A stretch of DNA of 64,000 bases from Thalassovita gelatinovora (GTDB lineage: Bacteria; Pseudomonadota; Alphaproteobacteria; Rhodobacterales; Rhodobacteraceae): positions 124,001 to 188,000 of the forward strand of contig NZ_CYSA01000016.1 of assembly GCF_001458355.1 (NCBI RefSeq), read 5' to 3'. Under the pieces are notes generated by a model that did no database searches, was not told where the DNA came from, and was given only the letters and a program-made list of their open reading frames with translations. Both the position numbers and the translations under genes were made by a program. Below, one piece after another: positions 25,703 to 34,817 of this stretch; positions within the stretch are counted from its first letter, which is position 1; each line of letters opens with the position of its first letter.

Positions 25703-27149
25703 GAAACGCCGCCACGGTTTTCAGCGTGGTAAAACCATAAAGCGCCTCAAACCCCTTTTCGCGGCCATGGCCCGATTTTCCCATGCCACCAAACGGCAAT
25801 TCGACGCCGCCACCGGCACCGTAATTGTTCAAAAACACCTGCCCGCTGCGGATTGCCTTGGCCATCCGCATCTGCCGCGCACCGTCGCGGGTCCACACAC
25901 TTGCCACCAGCCCGTAATCGGTGCCATTGGCAATCGCCACCGCCTCGGCTTCGTCGTCAAACGGGATCACCACCTGAACCGGGCCGAAAATTTCATCCCG
26001 TGCCAGCGCATGATCGGATGAAACCCCGGCGAACAGGGTCGGCGGCACATAATACCCGCCCTCGGGCGCATCTTGCAAAACGCCCTGCGCGGCGGTTTGC
26101 AGATCGGCCCCTTGGCTCAGGAACCCGCCGACGATCCCCTTCTGCTTGCCCGAAATCAGCGGCCCGACATCCAGATCGGCCATTGCCGGCCCGACCCGCA
26201 ACGCGCCATAGCGGGCAGCCATCCGTTCCACCACCTGATCATAGACCGACCGATGCGCCAGAATCCGCGACGACGCCGAACAGGTCTGCCCGGCATTCTG
26301 AATCCCCGCATTGACCAGAAACGGCAGCGCCGCGTCCAGATCGGCATCGTCAAACACCAATTGCGGCGACTTGCCGCCCAGTTCCAATGTCACCGGCACC
26401 ACGTTGGGGGCCGCCGCCATCTGCACCTGAACCCCGGTACCGACCGACCCGGTGAAACTGATGTGATGGATACCAGGATGCGCGCTCAATGCCGCGCCGG
26501 CTTCCGCGCCCAGCCCCGGCACCACGTTCAGCGCCCCGTCAGGCAACCCCGCCGCCTTGGCCAGATCGGCAAAGGCCAGCGCGGTCAGACAGGCATCTTC
26601 GGCCGGTTTCAACACACAGGCATTGCCAGTCGCCAGTGCCGCGCCGACCGACCGCCCGATGATCTGCATCGGATAATTCCACGGCACGATATGGCCCGTT
26701 ACCCCATGCGGTTCGCGCAAGGTATAAACGGTATAGCCATCGAGATAAGGAATGGTTTGCCCGTGCAGCTTGTCCGCCGCCCCGCCATAGAATTCCAGAT
26801 AGCGCGCCAAAGCCACCGCATCGGCCCGCGCCTGTTTCAGCGGTTTACCGACATCCAGCGCTTCGATCCGCGCCAGATCGTCGACCTTTTCCAGCACCAA
26901 CTGGCCCAGCCGGAACAACACCCGGCCGCGGTCCACCGCGCTCATCCGGCCCCACTCCCCGGCCCGCGCCATGTCCGCCGCCGCCACGGCGGCATCGATA
27001 TCCGCCGCGCCGCCGCGTGCAATCTCGCCGATCTGTTCCCCGGTCGACGGGTTTTCCAATGGCAGGGTCTGTCCCCCCATCGGGGCCACCCAATGGCCCC
27101 CGATCAAACATTTCGACGGGTCGAACCACAGGTTCAGCTCTTGGGTCAT
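25695..27149 (-). CDS. Aldehyde dehydrogenase (NAD(P)+-dependent)
   Basis: A 484-residue full-length ALDH. Catalytic cysteine in NAGQTCSASSRI, general-base glutamate in TLELGGKSPQLV, cofactor region FTGSVGTGVQVQM and VPWNYPMQIIGRS, and the C-terminal NNYGAGGGVELPFGGMGKSG are all intact. The form is closest to betaine-aldehyde/gamma-aminobutyraldehyde-type enzymes, though the substrate cannot be fixed. It begins 12 bases after the dipeptide-type ATPase gene and overlaps the next gene, so it oxidises an aldehyde made during breakdown of the imported compound. Confidence 0.93.
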   Translation of the reverse strand: MTQELNLWFDPSKCLIGGHWVAPMGGQTLPLENPSTGEQIGEIARGGAADIDAAVAAADMARAGEWGRMSAVDRGRVLFRLGQLVLEKVDDLARIEALDVGKPLKQARADAVALARYLEFYGGAADKLHGQTIPYLDGYTVYTLREPHGVTGHIVPWNYPMQIIGRSVGAALATGNACVLKPAEDACLTALAFADLAKAAGLPDGALNVVPGLGAEAGAALSAHPGIHHISFTGSVGTGVQVQMAAAPNVVPVTLELGGKSPQLVFDDADLDAALPFLVNAGIQNAGQTCSASSRILAHRSVYDQVVERMAARYGALRVGPAMADLDVGPLISGKQKGIVGGFLSQGADLQTAAQGVLQDAPEGGYYVPPTLFAGVSSDHALARDEIFGPVQVVIPFDDEAEAVAIANGTDYGLVASVWTRDGARQMRMAKAIRSGQVFLNNYGAGGGVELPFGGMGKSGHGREKGFEALYGFTTLKTVAAFHG

Positions 27150-27161
27150 GATCTTTCTCCC

Positions 27162-28754
27162 TCAGGCGACATCGGCGGGCAAAACCGGCGCCGCTTCGAT
27201 CAGTTGTTTGGTATATTCATGCTGCGGAGCGTCGAACACGGCTTTGGTTTCGCCCTGCTCGACAATCTCGCCCGCTTTCATCACCAACACCCGGTCGGTG
27301 ACATTGCGCACCACGCTCAAATCATGACTGATGAACAAATAGGTCAGGCCGAACCGATCCCCCAGATCGGCCAACAGGTCCAACACCTGCGCGCGCACCG
27401 ACACGTCCAGCGCCGACACCGCTTCGTCCAGAATGATCAGCTCGGGCTTGATGATCAATGCCCGCGCGATGGCAATCCGCTGCCGCTGGCCGCCGCTGAA
27501 TTCATGGATATACTTGTGTTGATCCTCGGACTGCAGCCCGACGCTTTCCAACGCTTCGGCAATGGCGCGGGCCTTGGCCCGCCCTGCTGGCGGTTGTTCC
27601 AGCAGATGATAAGGCTCCGCGATCAATCGCCCGACCTTCCAGCGCGGATTGAAACTGCCATACGGGTCCTGAAACACCACCTGCATACGCCGGCGTATGT
27701 CGCGGTTGGCATGATGGCCGGTGAAAACCGGCTGCCCATCCAGCAGGATCGACCCGCCCTGCACCTCTTCCAGCCCCAGAATGGCACGGGTCAGGGTGGA
27801 TTTCCCGCACCCCGATTCCCCCACCAACCCAAGACTTTCGCCCTTGCGAATTTCGAAACTGACACCCTTGACCGCTTGGAATGTGGTGGTTTTCCCCCAC
27901 CAGCCGCGCATGTGAACCGTATAATCCCGCACCACGTCCTGCACTTGCAACAGCGGCACATCCTGCGGCGCGCCTTCGCGGTCTGGCGCATGGGTCGATG
28001 CCGCCAGCAATGCCTTGGAATAAGGATGCTGCATGGTGCGAAACAAGCTGTCCGCCGGGCCGCTTTCGACCACTTCGCCCTTGCGCATGATGACGATATC
28101 GTCGGCCAGATCGGCCACCACCGCCAGATCGTGACTGATCAGCATCAACCCCATGCCGTCTTCGGCCACCAGCCGTTTCAGCAGATCAAGGATCTGCGCC
28201 TGCGTCGTCACATCCAAAGCCGTGGTCGGTTCATCCGCGATCAACAGCTTGGGCCGCAGCGCAATCGCCATCGCGATCACCACCCGCTGCCGTTGACCAC
28301 CGGACAATTCGAACGGATAGCGGCTCAACGGGAACCGGTCTTGCGGCAACTCGGCCCGGCGCAGCGCCTCGGCGGCGCGTTCCATCGCCGCGCCCCGGCT
28401 GACCTTTTCATGGATCAATATGGTTTCGGCCACCTGATCGCCAATGGTCCGGATCGGGTTCAGCGCCGTCATCGGTTCCTGAAACACCATGCCGACATCG
28501 CGCCCGCGCATCCGGCACAAATCCTGTTCACCAAGGTCCAGAACCTCTTGCCCGTTCAGCTCGATCCGGCCGTCGCAAACCGATCCATCGGGCAGCAATT
28601 GCATCGCGGCAAAGGCGGTCATCGACTTGCCCGATCCACTTTCCCCGATCACCCCCAATATCCGCCCCGGTTCGATCTGCATCGACACATCGCGCAGGAT
28701 CGGCGCACCGTGGATCGACAATGACAGGTTTTCGATGCTCAACAGGCTCATCAC
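27162..28754 (-). CDS. Dipeptide-type ABC transporter, fused double ATPase
   Basis: A 530-residue protein carrying two complete ATPase modules in one chain, as in GsiA/YejF. Walker A motifs are GESGSGKSM and GESGCGKST; signatures are [15 protein letters not shown] and [14 protein letters not shown]; Walker B motifs are [12 protein letters not shown] and [12 protein letters not shown]. Each half ends with the oligopeptide-type zone ([22 protein letters not shown]). It replaces the usual separate DppD and DppF. The start overlaps the permease gene by four bases. Confidence 0.94.
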   Translation of the reverse strand: MMSLLSIENLSLSIHGAPILRDVSMQIEPGRILGVIGESGSGKSMTAFAAMQLLPDGSVCDGRIELNGQEVLDLGEQDLCRMRGRDVGMVFQEPMTALNPIRTIGDQVAETILIHEKVSRGAAMERAAEALRRAELPQDRFPLSRYPFELSGGQRQRVVIAMAIALRPKLLIADEPTTALDVTTQAQILDLLKRLVAEDGMGLMLISHDLAVVADLADDIVIMRKGEVVESGPADSLFRTMQHPYSKALLAASTHAPDREGAPQDVPLLQVQDVVRDYTVHMRGWWGKTTTFQAVKGVSFEIRKGESLGLVGESGCGKSTLTRAILGLEEVQGGSILLDGQPVFTGHHANRDIRRRMQVVFQDPYGSFNPRWKVGRLIAEPYHLLEQPPAGRAKARAIAEALESVGLQSEDQHKYIHEFSGGQRQRIAIARALIIKPELIILDEAVSALDVSVRAQVLDLLADLGDRFGLTYLFISHDLSVVRNVTDRVLVMKAGEIVEQGETKAVFDAPQHEYTKQLIEAAPVLPADVA

Positions 28755-29569
28755 CGTGCCCTCCTGAGCTTGGGATCGAACATATCACGCAGCCCGTCGC
28801 CCATCAGGTTCAACCCCAGCACCGTCAACAGGATCGCCAGACCGGGAAACAGCGCCATATGCGGGGCAAAGGAAATCATCGTCTGGCTATCGGCCAACAT
28901 CCTGCCCCAGCTTGCCGTCGGTGGCTGCGCCCCCAACCCGACATAGCTCAGCCCGGCCTCGGCCAGAATGCCAAGGCTGAATTGAATAGTGCCCTGCACA
29001 ATCAACAGGTTGGTTACATTGGGCAGGATATGTTCGGCCGAAATCCGTGCCGCGCCCTTACCCGCCACCCGCGCCGCCATGACGTAATCGCGGGTCCAAA
29101 GACTCAACGCGCCGGACCGGGTCAGACGGGCGAAAACCGGGATGTTGAAAATCCCGATGGCAATGATCGCATTCAATGCCGAAGCCCCGAAAACCGCCGT
29201 GATCATGATCGCGATCAACAAGCTGGGAAAGGCAAAGACCAAATCATTGCCGCGCATGATCAATTCGTCCAGCAAACTACCCTTCTTGGCCGCCGCCGTC
29301 AGGCCCAAAGGCACGCCCAGCCCCATGCCGATCCCCACCGCGACCAAGGCCACCGCGATCGAGGTCCGCGCACCGACCATGATCATGCTCAGGATATCGC
29401 GGCCGAAATGGTCGGTACCCAACGGATGCGCGCCGCTCGGTCCCTTGATCTTGTTGGCAATGTCCAGAACCGTGGTGTCATAGGGCACCCACAGGAAACT
29501 GATCAGCGCCGCGCTGGCAAAGATCAGCGTCAAACCCCCGCCCAGCCACAGATTGCGATTGCCCTTCAT
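28751..29569 (-). CDS. Dipeptide-type ABC transporter permease (DppC-like)
   Basis: A 272-residue permease. The short soluble start followed by GAHPLGTDHFGRDILSMIM is the DppC/OppC signature, and VMAARVAGKGAARISAEHILPN is the ATPase-docking loop. About six membrane segments. Overlaps of four bases at both ends with its neighbours show strict co-translation. Confidence 0.93.
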   Translation of the reverse strand: MKGNRNLWLGGGLTLIFASAALISFLWVPYDTTVLDIANKIKGPSGAHPLGTDHFGRDILSMIMVGARTSIAVALVAVGIGMGLGVPLGLTAAAKKGSLLDELIMRGNDLVFAFPSLLIAIMITAVFGASALNAIIAIGIFNIPVFARLTRSGALSLWTRDYVMAARVAGKGAARISAEHILPNVTNLLIVQGTIQFSLGILAEAGLSYVGLGAQPPTASWGRMLADSQTMISFAPHMALFPGLAILLTVLGLNLMGDGLRDMFDPKLRRAR

Positions 29570-30513
29570 CGCCGTGTCCTCAGCCTAGGATCGACCACGG
29601 CATAGGCCATGTCGACCGCGAAATTGACCACGATCACCGCAAAGACCAACAGCATCACCACCGATTCCACCACGATCAGATCACGCGCTGAAATCGACTG
29701 GAACACCAACCGGCCCAGACCGGGCAGGAAAAACACGTTCTCGATGATGATCGCGCCCGCCAACAGGAACGAAAACTGCATCCCGATGATGGTCAACACC
29801 GGGATCAACGCGTTGCGCAGCGCGTGCCGCCACAGGGCCTGCCCCCGGCTCAACCCCTTGGCCCGCGCGGTGCGAATGTAATCTTCCGACAAGGTGTCCA
29901 ACAGGCTGGAGCGCATCACCCGCGCCAGAATGCTGGCCTGCGGCAGCGCCAGCGCCACCGCGGGCAGGGTCAGTGATTTCAGCGCCGCCGCGAAACCGGC
30001 ATCCCAGCCGACAAATCCCCCGGCGGAAAACCAGCGCAGATTGATCGCAAAGACCAGAACCATCAGCATCGCGAACCAGAAATTCGGGATTGCCACGCCC
30101 AGTTGCGTCACCCCCATCACGGTCACATCTGCCGCCGATCCGCGCTTCGACGCCGCCCAGATCCCAGCCGGAAAAGCGATCAGCGTCGACAGCACCAGCG
30201 CATAAAGCGCCAGCGGCAACGAAATCCACAACCGTTCGCCGATCATCTCGGCCACCGGGGTGCGATAGGTATAGGAAATCCCGAAATCGCCCCGCAGCAT
30301 CCCGCCGGCCCAGGCGAAATAGCGTTCGACCACGGTCCCGTTCAGCCCCAGCTGATCGCGCAAAACCGCCAAAGTGTCTTCTTGCGCATTGATCCCCAGC
30401 ATATAGGCCGCAGGATCCCCCGGCACCACTTCAAGCGCCAGGAAAATCACCAGGGAAGCCACCACCAGGCTCAGCGCCAAAGACAGCAATCGTTTCAGGA
30501 AATAGCGCAGCAT
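29566..30513 (-). CDS. Dipeptide-type ABC transporter permease (DppB-like)
   Basis: A 315-residue permease opening with MLRYFLKRLLSLALSLVVAS, typical of DppB/OppB, followed by VPGDPAAYMLG. The docking loop is YIRTARAKGLSRGQALWRHA and the C-terminal block GRLVFQSISARDLIVVESVV is conserved. It forms the channel with the DppC-like protein. A 116-base gap with a hairpin separates it from the upstream binding-protein gene. Confidence 0.94.
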   Translation of the reverse strand: MLRYFLKRLLSLALSLVVASLVIFLALEVVPGDPAAYMLGINAQEDTLAVLRDQLGLNGTVVERYFAWAGGMLRGDFGISYTYRTPVAEMIGERLWISLPLALYALVLSTLIAFPAGIWAASKRGSAADVTVMGVTQLGVAIPNFWFAMLMVLVFAINLRWFSAGGFVGWDAGFAAALKSLTLPAVALALPQASILARVMRSSLLDTLSEDYIRTARAKGLSRGQALWRHALRNALIPVLTIIGMQFSFLLAGAIIIENVFFLPGLGRLVFQSISARDLIVVESVVMLLVFAVIVVNFAVDMAYAVVDPRLRTRR

Positions 30514-30566
30514 CCGTCCGGCAGCTCACCCTTCAAAGGCTCTCAAAGCCCCAACTTCTTCTTGGT

Positions 30567-30616
30567 AAAAATACTCTCGCCGAAGGCGTCCGAAACCGGC
30601 AACCGGCCCGGACGCC
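30567..30616 (-). terminator. Attenuating hairpin with GAGTATTTTT tail (repeat copy B)
   Basis: On the minus strand GGCGTCCG and CGGACGCC (30609-30616 and 30585-30592) form an 8-bp stem around an inner CCGG/CCGG pairing. The transcript then reads TTCGGCGAGAGTATTTTTACC. The part 30567-30591 is the second copy of the GGACGCC-N3-GGCG-R-GAGTATTTT element seen at 19577-19600. It lies between the binding-protein stop and the permease start and probably reduces read-through. Confidence 0.55.
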
Positions 30617-30629
30617 CCGTTTCAGGCGA

Positions 30630-32114
30630 TCAGTCTTCCCAATACACCGCCGTCAGGTCGGTCGCTTGGGTCGGCGCGTCCTTCCACAGGCCCATGACCT
30701 TGGCATTCGCCACGGTCGGGAAGGCCAGTTCGAACAAATAGCCGTTGACGTAATCCTTGCTGATGGTTTCCTGCGCCTGTTTCAGCATCTCGCTGCGCTT
30801 GGCCGGATCGCTGGTCACGGCCAGATCGGCCATCAGCTTCTGGAAGTCGGCATTGTCATACTGGAAATAGTAATCGGGCCGGGCATAAATGCCGATATCG
30901 AACGGTTCGGTGTGGCTGACGATGGTCAGGCCGAAATCCTTGCCCTTGAACACCTGTTCCAGCCATTGCGCCCATTCCAGATTGCTGATCTCGGTCTCGA
31001 TCCCGACCGCGCGCAGCTGGGCGGCGATAATTTCGCCGCCGCGCCGGGCATAGGACGGCGGCGGCAGTTTCAGCGTGGTCTTGAACCCGTCGGGGAACCC
31101 GGCTTCGGCCAGCAGTTTCTTCGACAGCTCTGAATCATACCCGCTCATCCCGGTCAAATCGACATAATCGGGGTTATGCGGCGCGAAATGGGTGCCGATC
31201 GGGGTGCCATAGCCGAACATCGCACCATCGATAATGGCCTGCCGGTCGATGGCATGGGCCAGCGCTTCGCGCACCTTGACGTTGTCAAATGGCGGCATCT
31301 TGTTGTTGGTCGACAGGATGGTTTCTCCCTCGGTCGACCCGACCAGAACCTGAAACCGCGGATCGGCTTCGAATTGCGGCAGGTTTTCGGGGGCCGGGAA
31401 ACCGACAAAGGCATCCACATCTTCGGCCATCACCGCGGCAAAGGCGGCGGTCGGGTCTGAAATGAACTTGAAGCTCACCTTGTCCAACTTGGCAGGCGCA
31501 CCCCAATAGTCGGCGTTCTTTTCCAGATCGATCTTGTCGCCCTGCACCCAGTTGCTGAATTTGAACGCCCCGGTACCGACCGGCGCGGTCTTGATATCCG
31601 CGATGGTTTCCGGTGCCACGATCACCGCGTCGCCCCAGGCCATGTTGAACAGGAAACTGCCATTCGGTTCGCTCAGGGTCACTTGCACCGTGGCCGGGTC
31701 CAGCGCCTCAACGCTTTCGATCCCGTCAAACAGCGCCTTTTGCGCGTTGGCGCTGTCTTCGGCCCGCGCCCGGTCAAGGCTGAATTTCACATCCGCCGAA
31801 TCCATCGCGCTGCCGTCGTGGAATGTCACGCCGTCTTGCAGATGGAAGGTATAGGTCTTGCCGTCTTCGGAAATCTCCCAACTGGCGGCCAATCCGGGGA
31901 TCACCGATCCGTCAGACGCGAACCGGGTCAGCCCTTCGAACACGTTCGAATAAAGCACGGAATCGATCGCCCCGGCGGCGGCGCTGGTCGGGTCCAGATG
32001 CGGCGGTTCCAACTGAAGCGCCACCACGATATCGCTTTTGGCCAAAGCCATTCCCATGCTGGCCGACAGCGCCGCAGCACTCAGCAATCCCAGTTTGATA
32101 ATCTTGAAACTCAT
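30630..32114 (-). CDS. Dipeptide-type ABC transporter substrate-binding protein
   Basis: A 494-residue binding protein (DppA/OppA family, SBP_bac_5). The signal peptide ends near MALAKS; family blocks are YTFHLQDGVTFHDGSAMDSADVKFS (in two parts around the conserved WxV region), ALAHAIDRQAIIDGAMFGYGTPIG and a C-terminal EDYVNGY-like region (SKDYVNGYLFELAFP). The ligand may be a peptide, opine or amide-type compound. The neighbour M20 hydrolase, 15 bases upstream on the same strand, suggests that the ligand contains an amide bond that is cut after uptake. Confidence 0.92.
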   Translation of the reverse strand: MSFKIIKLGLLSAAALSASMGMALAKSDIVVALQLEPPHLDPTSAAAGAIDSVLYSNVFEGLTRFASDGSVIPGLAASWEISEDGKTYTFHLQDGVTFHDGSAMDSADVKFSLDRARAEDSANAQKALFDGIESVEALDPATVQVTLSEPNGSFLFNMAWGDAVIVAPETIADIKTAPVGTGAFKFSNWVQGDKIDLEKNADYWGAPAKLDKVSFKFISDPTAAFAAVMAEDVDAFVGFPAPENLPQFEADPRFQVLVGSTEGETILSTNNKMPPFDNVKVREALAHAIDRQAIIDGAMFGYGTPIGTHFAPHNPDYVDLTGMSGYDSELSKKLLAEAGFPDGFKTTLKLPPPSYARRGGEIIAAQLRAVGIETEISNLEWAQWLEQVFKGKDFGLTIVSHTEPFDIGIYARPDYYFQYDNADFQKLMADLAVTSDPAKRSEMLKQAQETISKDYVNGYLFELAFPTVANAKVMGLWKDAPTQATDLTAVYWED

Positions 32115-32129
32115 AGCCTTAACTCCCTG

Positions 32130-33428
32130 TTACGCCGCCGACGCCTCTGGTTTTACCAGCAGGTCAATCAATGATCGGCCCATTACTTTTGCGGAATCGA
32201 TCATATCATCGACTCCGACATATTCATCCGGTTTATGCGCCAGGTCGAGTATTCCCGGACCATAAGCGATACAATTCTTCAGCTTGCCGATCCGGTCGAT
32301 GTGTTTCTGGTCATAGGTTCCGGGGCTGACCACGTAATCGGCCTCTTTGCCCATCGTGGCGGCAATCGCCTTCGCCACCACCTGCACCACCGGCGCGTCC
32401 TTTTCCGTCATCGTGGGCAACACCCGGTGCAGTTCGCGGACATCATAGCGGAACTGGTCGCGCCGTTCCCCGACGGTTTTCAACACCTGCATCACCTCGG
32501 CCTGTACGTCGTCGATATTTTCCTCGATCAGGAACCGGCGGTCAATCACCATGCGGCAACTGTCGGGCACGCAGGGGCTGGGCAACCCGTTGAAATCAGG
32601 TTCATTTTCGGCCTGACCGCCATGAATCGAATTGATGTTCAGCGTTGATTGCTTGGCCCCTTCCGGCACCACAGGCATATCCGTGCGTTTTTGCGCCAAA
32701 GCGGGGAACAGGCTGTCTTCCATCTCGGTCATCACCGCCCCCATATGGCGCACCGCGCAATCGCCCAGGAACGGCATCGACCCATGGGCGATTTCGCCAA
32801 AGGTTTCGATTTCGGCCCACCACACGCCGCGATGACCCAGACAGATCCGATCCTTGTTCAACGGTTCGGGGATGATCACATGCTGCACCCGTTCGGGGGT
32901 GAAAAACCCCTTTTCGGCCAAATAGGCCACCCCGCCAAAACCACCCGATTCCTCGTCCGCGGTGCCGCTGATTTCGACCGCGCCGTGAAAATCGGGGCAA
33001 AGATCGACAAAGACTTCGGCGGCGATGATGCTCGCGGCCAACCCGCCTTTCATGTCACAGGCGCCACGCCCGTAAATCTTGCCATCCTTCAATTCACCGC
33101 CAAACGGGTCGGTGGTCCAGCCCAGCCCGACATCGACCACATCGATATGGCTGTTGAAATGCACGCATTCACCGGGCTGCGCCCCTTCCTTGCGCGCAAT
33201 CACGTTCCAGCGCGGATATTTTTCGCTATCGCCGGGCGTTCCCACGGCACGGACCAATTCGATCTCGAATCCCTTGCCCCGCAGCCGTTGCGCCAGAAAA
33301 TCGCAGATTTCGCGGTAATTTTCGCCCGGCGGGTTCAGCGTCGGGATTCGAATCAAATCCTGGGTCAGCGCGATCAAATCATCGCGCCGGGCGTCAATTT
33401 CCTGGCAAAGTCGGTCGGACAACATCAT
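32130..33428 (-). CDS. M20 family amidohydrolase (ArgE/DapE/carboxypeptidase type)
   Basis: About 432 residues starting MMLSDRLCQEID at 33428; the frame stays open to 33773 but runs through the divergent promoter and the regulator gene. Dinuclear zinc-site residues are visible: H and D in HFNSHIDVVDVG, D in YGRGACDMKGG, the catalytic E-E pair in ISGTADEESGG, E in HVIIPEPLN, and the late His in GTYDQKHIDR. The enzyme hydrolyses N-acyl amino acids or a similar amide. First gene of the operon 33428-24516 and the probable first intracellular step for the imported substrate. Confidence 0.9.
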   Translation of the reverse strand: MMLSDRLCQEIDARRDDLIALTQDLIRIPTLNPPGENYREICDFLAQRLRGKGFEIELVRAVGTPGDSEKYPRWNVIARKEGAQPGECVHFNSHIDVVDVGLGWTTDPFGGELKDGKIYGRGACDMKGGLAASIIAAEVFVDLCPDFHGAVEISGTADEESGGFGGVAYLAEKGFFTPERVQHVIIPEPLNKDRICLGHRGVWWAEIETFGEIAHGSMPFLGDCAVRHMGAVMTEMEDSLFPALAQKRTDMPVVPEGAKQSTLNINSIHGGQAENEPDFNGLPSPCVPDSCRMVIDRRFLIEENIDDVQAEVMQVLKTVGERRDQFRYDVRELHRVLPTMTEKDAPVVQVVAKAIAATMGKEADYVVSPGTYDQKHIDRIGKLKNCIAYGPGILDLAHKPDEYVGVDDMIDSAKVMGRSLIDLLVKPEASAA

Positions 33429-33479
33429 GGATTGAAACTCGTGGCTTGCATCATTCACGAAATGATGGTCCGATAATAT

Positions 33480-33497
33480 TACGGTGCCAATACCGTA
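33480..33497 (+). promoter_or_regulatory. Inverted repeat in the M20/PAS-LuxR divergent promoter
   Basis: TACGGT and ACCGTA are separated by six bases, within the 84-base gap between the divergent M20 gene and the PAS-LuxR gene (ATG at 33513). An A/T-rich GATAATATT lies just before it. A natural candidate for the binding site of the adjacent LuxR-type regulator. Confidence 0.4.
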
Positions 33498-33512
33498 TGA
33501 CCACGGTGAGAC

Positions 33513-34073
33513 ATGGACGATCTCGATCAGCTTGCCTTTGAAAACGCGCCGATGGGGCTGGCGCTGACGGAACACCGGGTGATCCGGTCCTGCAATGACA
33601 CGTTCGCGCGGATGTTCGGCTTTGAAAAACCGCAATTGCTGGGTCAAAGTTTCCGGCTGCTTTACGGCACCGATCAGGAATTTCACCAAATTCGCGATAT
33701 CGGGCTGGAACCGCTGAAACAGGATATGCCCTACAGCGATGAACGCCTGATGCAGAAATCCGATGGCAGCCATGTTTGGTGCCGGTTTCGCGCCCGCACC
33801 CTAACGCCCAAGGACCCGTTGGCGCGCATTATTCTCAGCTTTGCACTGATCGAAAACACGCCGCTCGGGCCCAGCCTGACACCGCGCGAACGCGAAGTGT
33901 TGATGTGGCTGGCGCGTGGCCGTACCAGCAAGGAAATCGCGCAGGTTCTGAATCTGTCACCGCGCACCATCGAAGACGTGCGCGCCCGGCTGCTGCGCAA
34001 ATTCAAGGTCAAGAACGTAGCGGTTCTGCTGGCCCGGATGGCCGGGTTCGGACAGGGTGGCCCGGCGTCCTGA
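33513..34073 (+). CDS. PAS-LuxR transcriptional regulator
   Basis: A 186-residue regulator. Residues about 5-110 form one PAS domain (FENAPMGLALTEHRVIRSCN, then DGSHVWCRFRARTL), and residues 122-176 form a LuxR/FixJ-type helix-turn-helix (LTPREREVLMWLARGRTSKEI, in two parts with LNLSPRTIEDVRARLL). There is no receiver domain, so it likely binds a ligand or partner directly through the PAS domain. It is divergent from the M20 hydrolase-transporter operon with an inverted repeat between them, the usual layout of a local regulator. It is convergent with rpe. Confidence 0.9.
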   Translation: MDDLDQLAFENAPMGLALTEHRVIRSCNDTFARMFGFEKPQLLGQSFRLLYGTDQEFHQIRDIGLEPLKQDMPYSDERLMQKSDGSHVWCRFRARTLTPKDPLARIILSFALIENTPLGPSLTPREREVLMWLARGRTSKEIAQVLNLSPRTIEDVRARLLRKFKVKNVAVLLARMAGFGQGGPAS

Positions 34074-34104
34074 CCCCTTAAAAATAACCGTCGGTTCGAA
34101 CTGA

Positions 34105-34788
34105 TCAGCCCGCGACCGCTGCGCGGATCGCCCGCATATTGTCGCCGTAAGGGGCCGGGTTGTCCACCGACCCGCCCTTGAACACCGCCGATCCCGCGAC
34201 CAGAACATCGGCCCCGGCGTCCACCACCAAGGGCGCGGTTTGAGGCGTCACGCCGCCGTCGATTTCGATATGGATCGGTCGGTCACCAATCATCGCGCGC
34301 AGCTTTTTCACCTTATCGATCTGGCTATGAATGAACTTCTGCCCGCCGAAACCGGGGTTCACCGTCATCACGCAAATCAGATCGACCATGTCCAGAAGGT
34401 AATCGATGTCTTCCACCCCGGTGCCCGGGTTCAGTGCCAGCCCCGCCTTGCAGCCCGCGCCGCGGATCGCCTGAAGCGTGCGGTGGATATGGGGCCCGGA
34501 TTCCAAATGCGCAGTCAGGATATCGGCCCCGGCCTCGGCAAAGGCGTCGATATAGGGATCGACCGGCGCAATCATCAGATGCACGTCCATCACCGTGTCG
34601 ATATGTTTGCGGATCGCTTTGCACAGCGGCGGGCCGAAGGTCAGGTTGGGCACGAAATGCCCGTCCATCACATCGACATGCACCCAGTCGCAGCCCTGCG
34701 CCTCGATCGCTTCGATCTCTTGGCCGAAATTGGCGAAATCGGCGGACAGGATCGACGGCGCGATCTTGAGGGAACGGTCAAAACTCAT
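34105..34788 (-). CDS. rpe: Ribulose-phosphate 3-epimerase
   Basis: About 227 residues starting [20 protein letters not shown] at 34788, with AGGAGAG nine bases upstream; the open frame to 34986 runs into the fbp gene in the wrong frame. The TIM-barrel enzyme interconverts ribulose-5-P and xylulose-5-P. Metal and catalytic residues appear in [35 protein letters not shown] and EIDGGV. It follows fructose-1,6-bisphosphatase by 29 bases on the same strand, so both belong to one sugar-phosphate operon. Confidence 0.96.
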   Translation of the reverse strand: MSFDRSLKIAPSILSADFANFGQEIEAIEAQGCDWVHVDVMDGHFVPNLTFGPPLCKAIRKHIDTVMDVHLMIAPVDPYIDAFAEAGADILTAHLESGPHIHRTLQAIRGAGCKAGLALNPGTGVEDIDYLLDMVDLICVMTVNPGFGGQKFIHSQIDKVKKLRAMIGDRPIHIEIDGGVTPQTAPLVVDAGADVLVAGSAVFKGGSVDNPAPYGDNMRAIRAAVAG

Positions 34789-34817
34789 ATATGTCTCTCC
34801 TGTAAGCGGGCGGTGCG

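Noticed and set aside
26073-28724. An 883-codon open frame on the plus strand
   Set aside because: It lies opposite the aldehyde dehydrogenase and double ATPase genes, is very rich in His, Arg, Gln and Pro, and has no domain; a frame kept open by GC bias.
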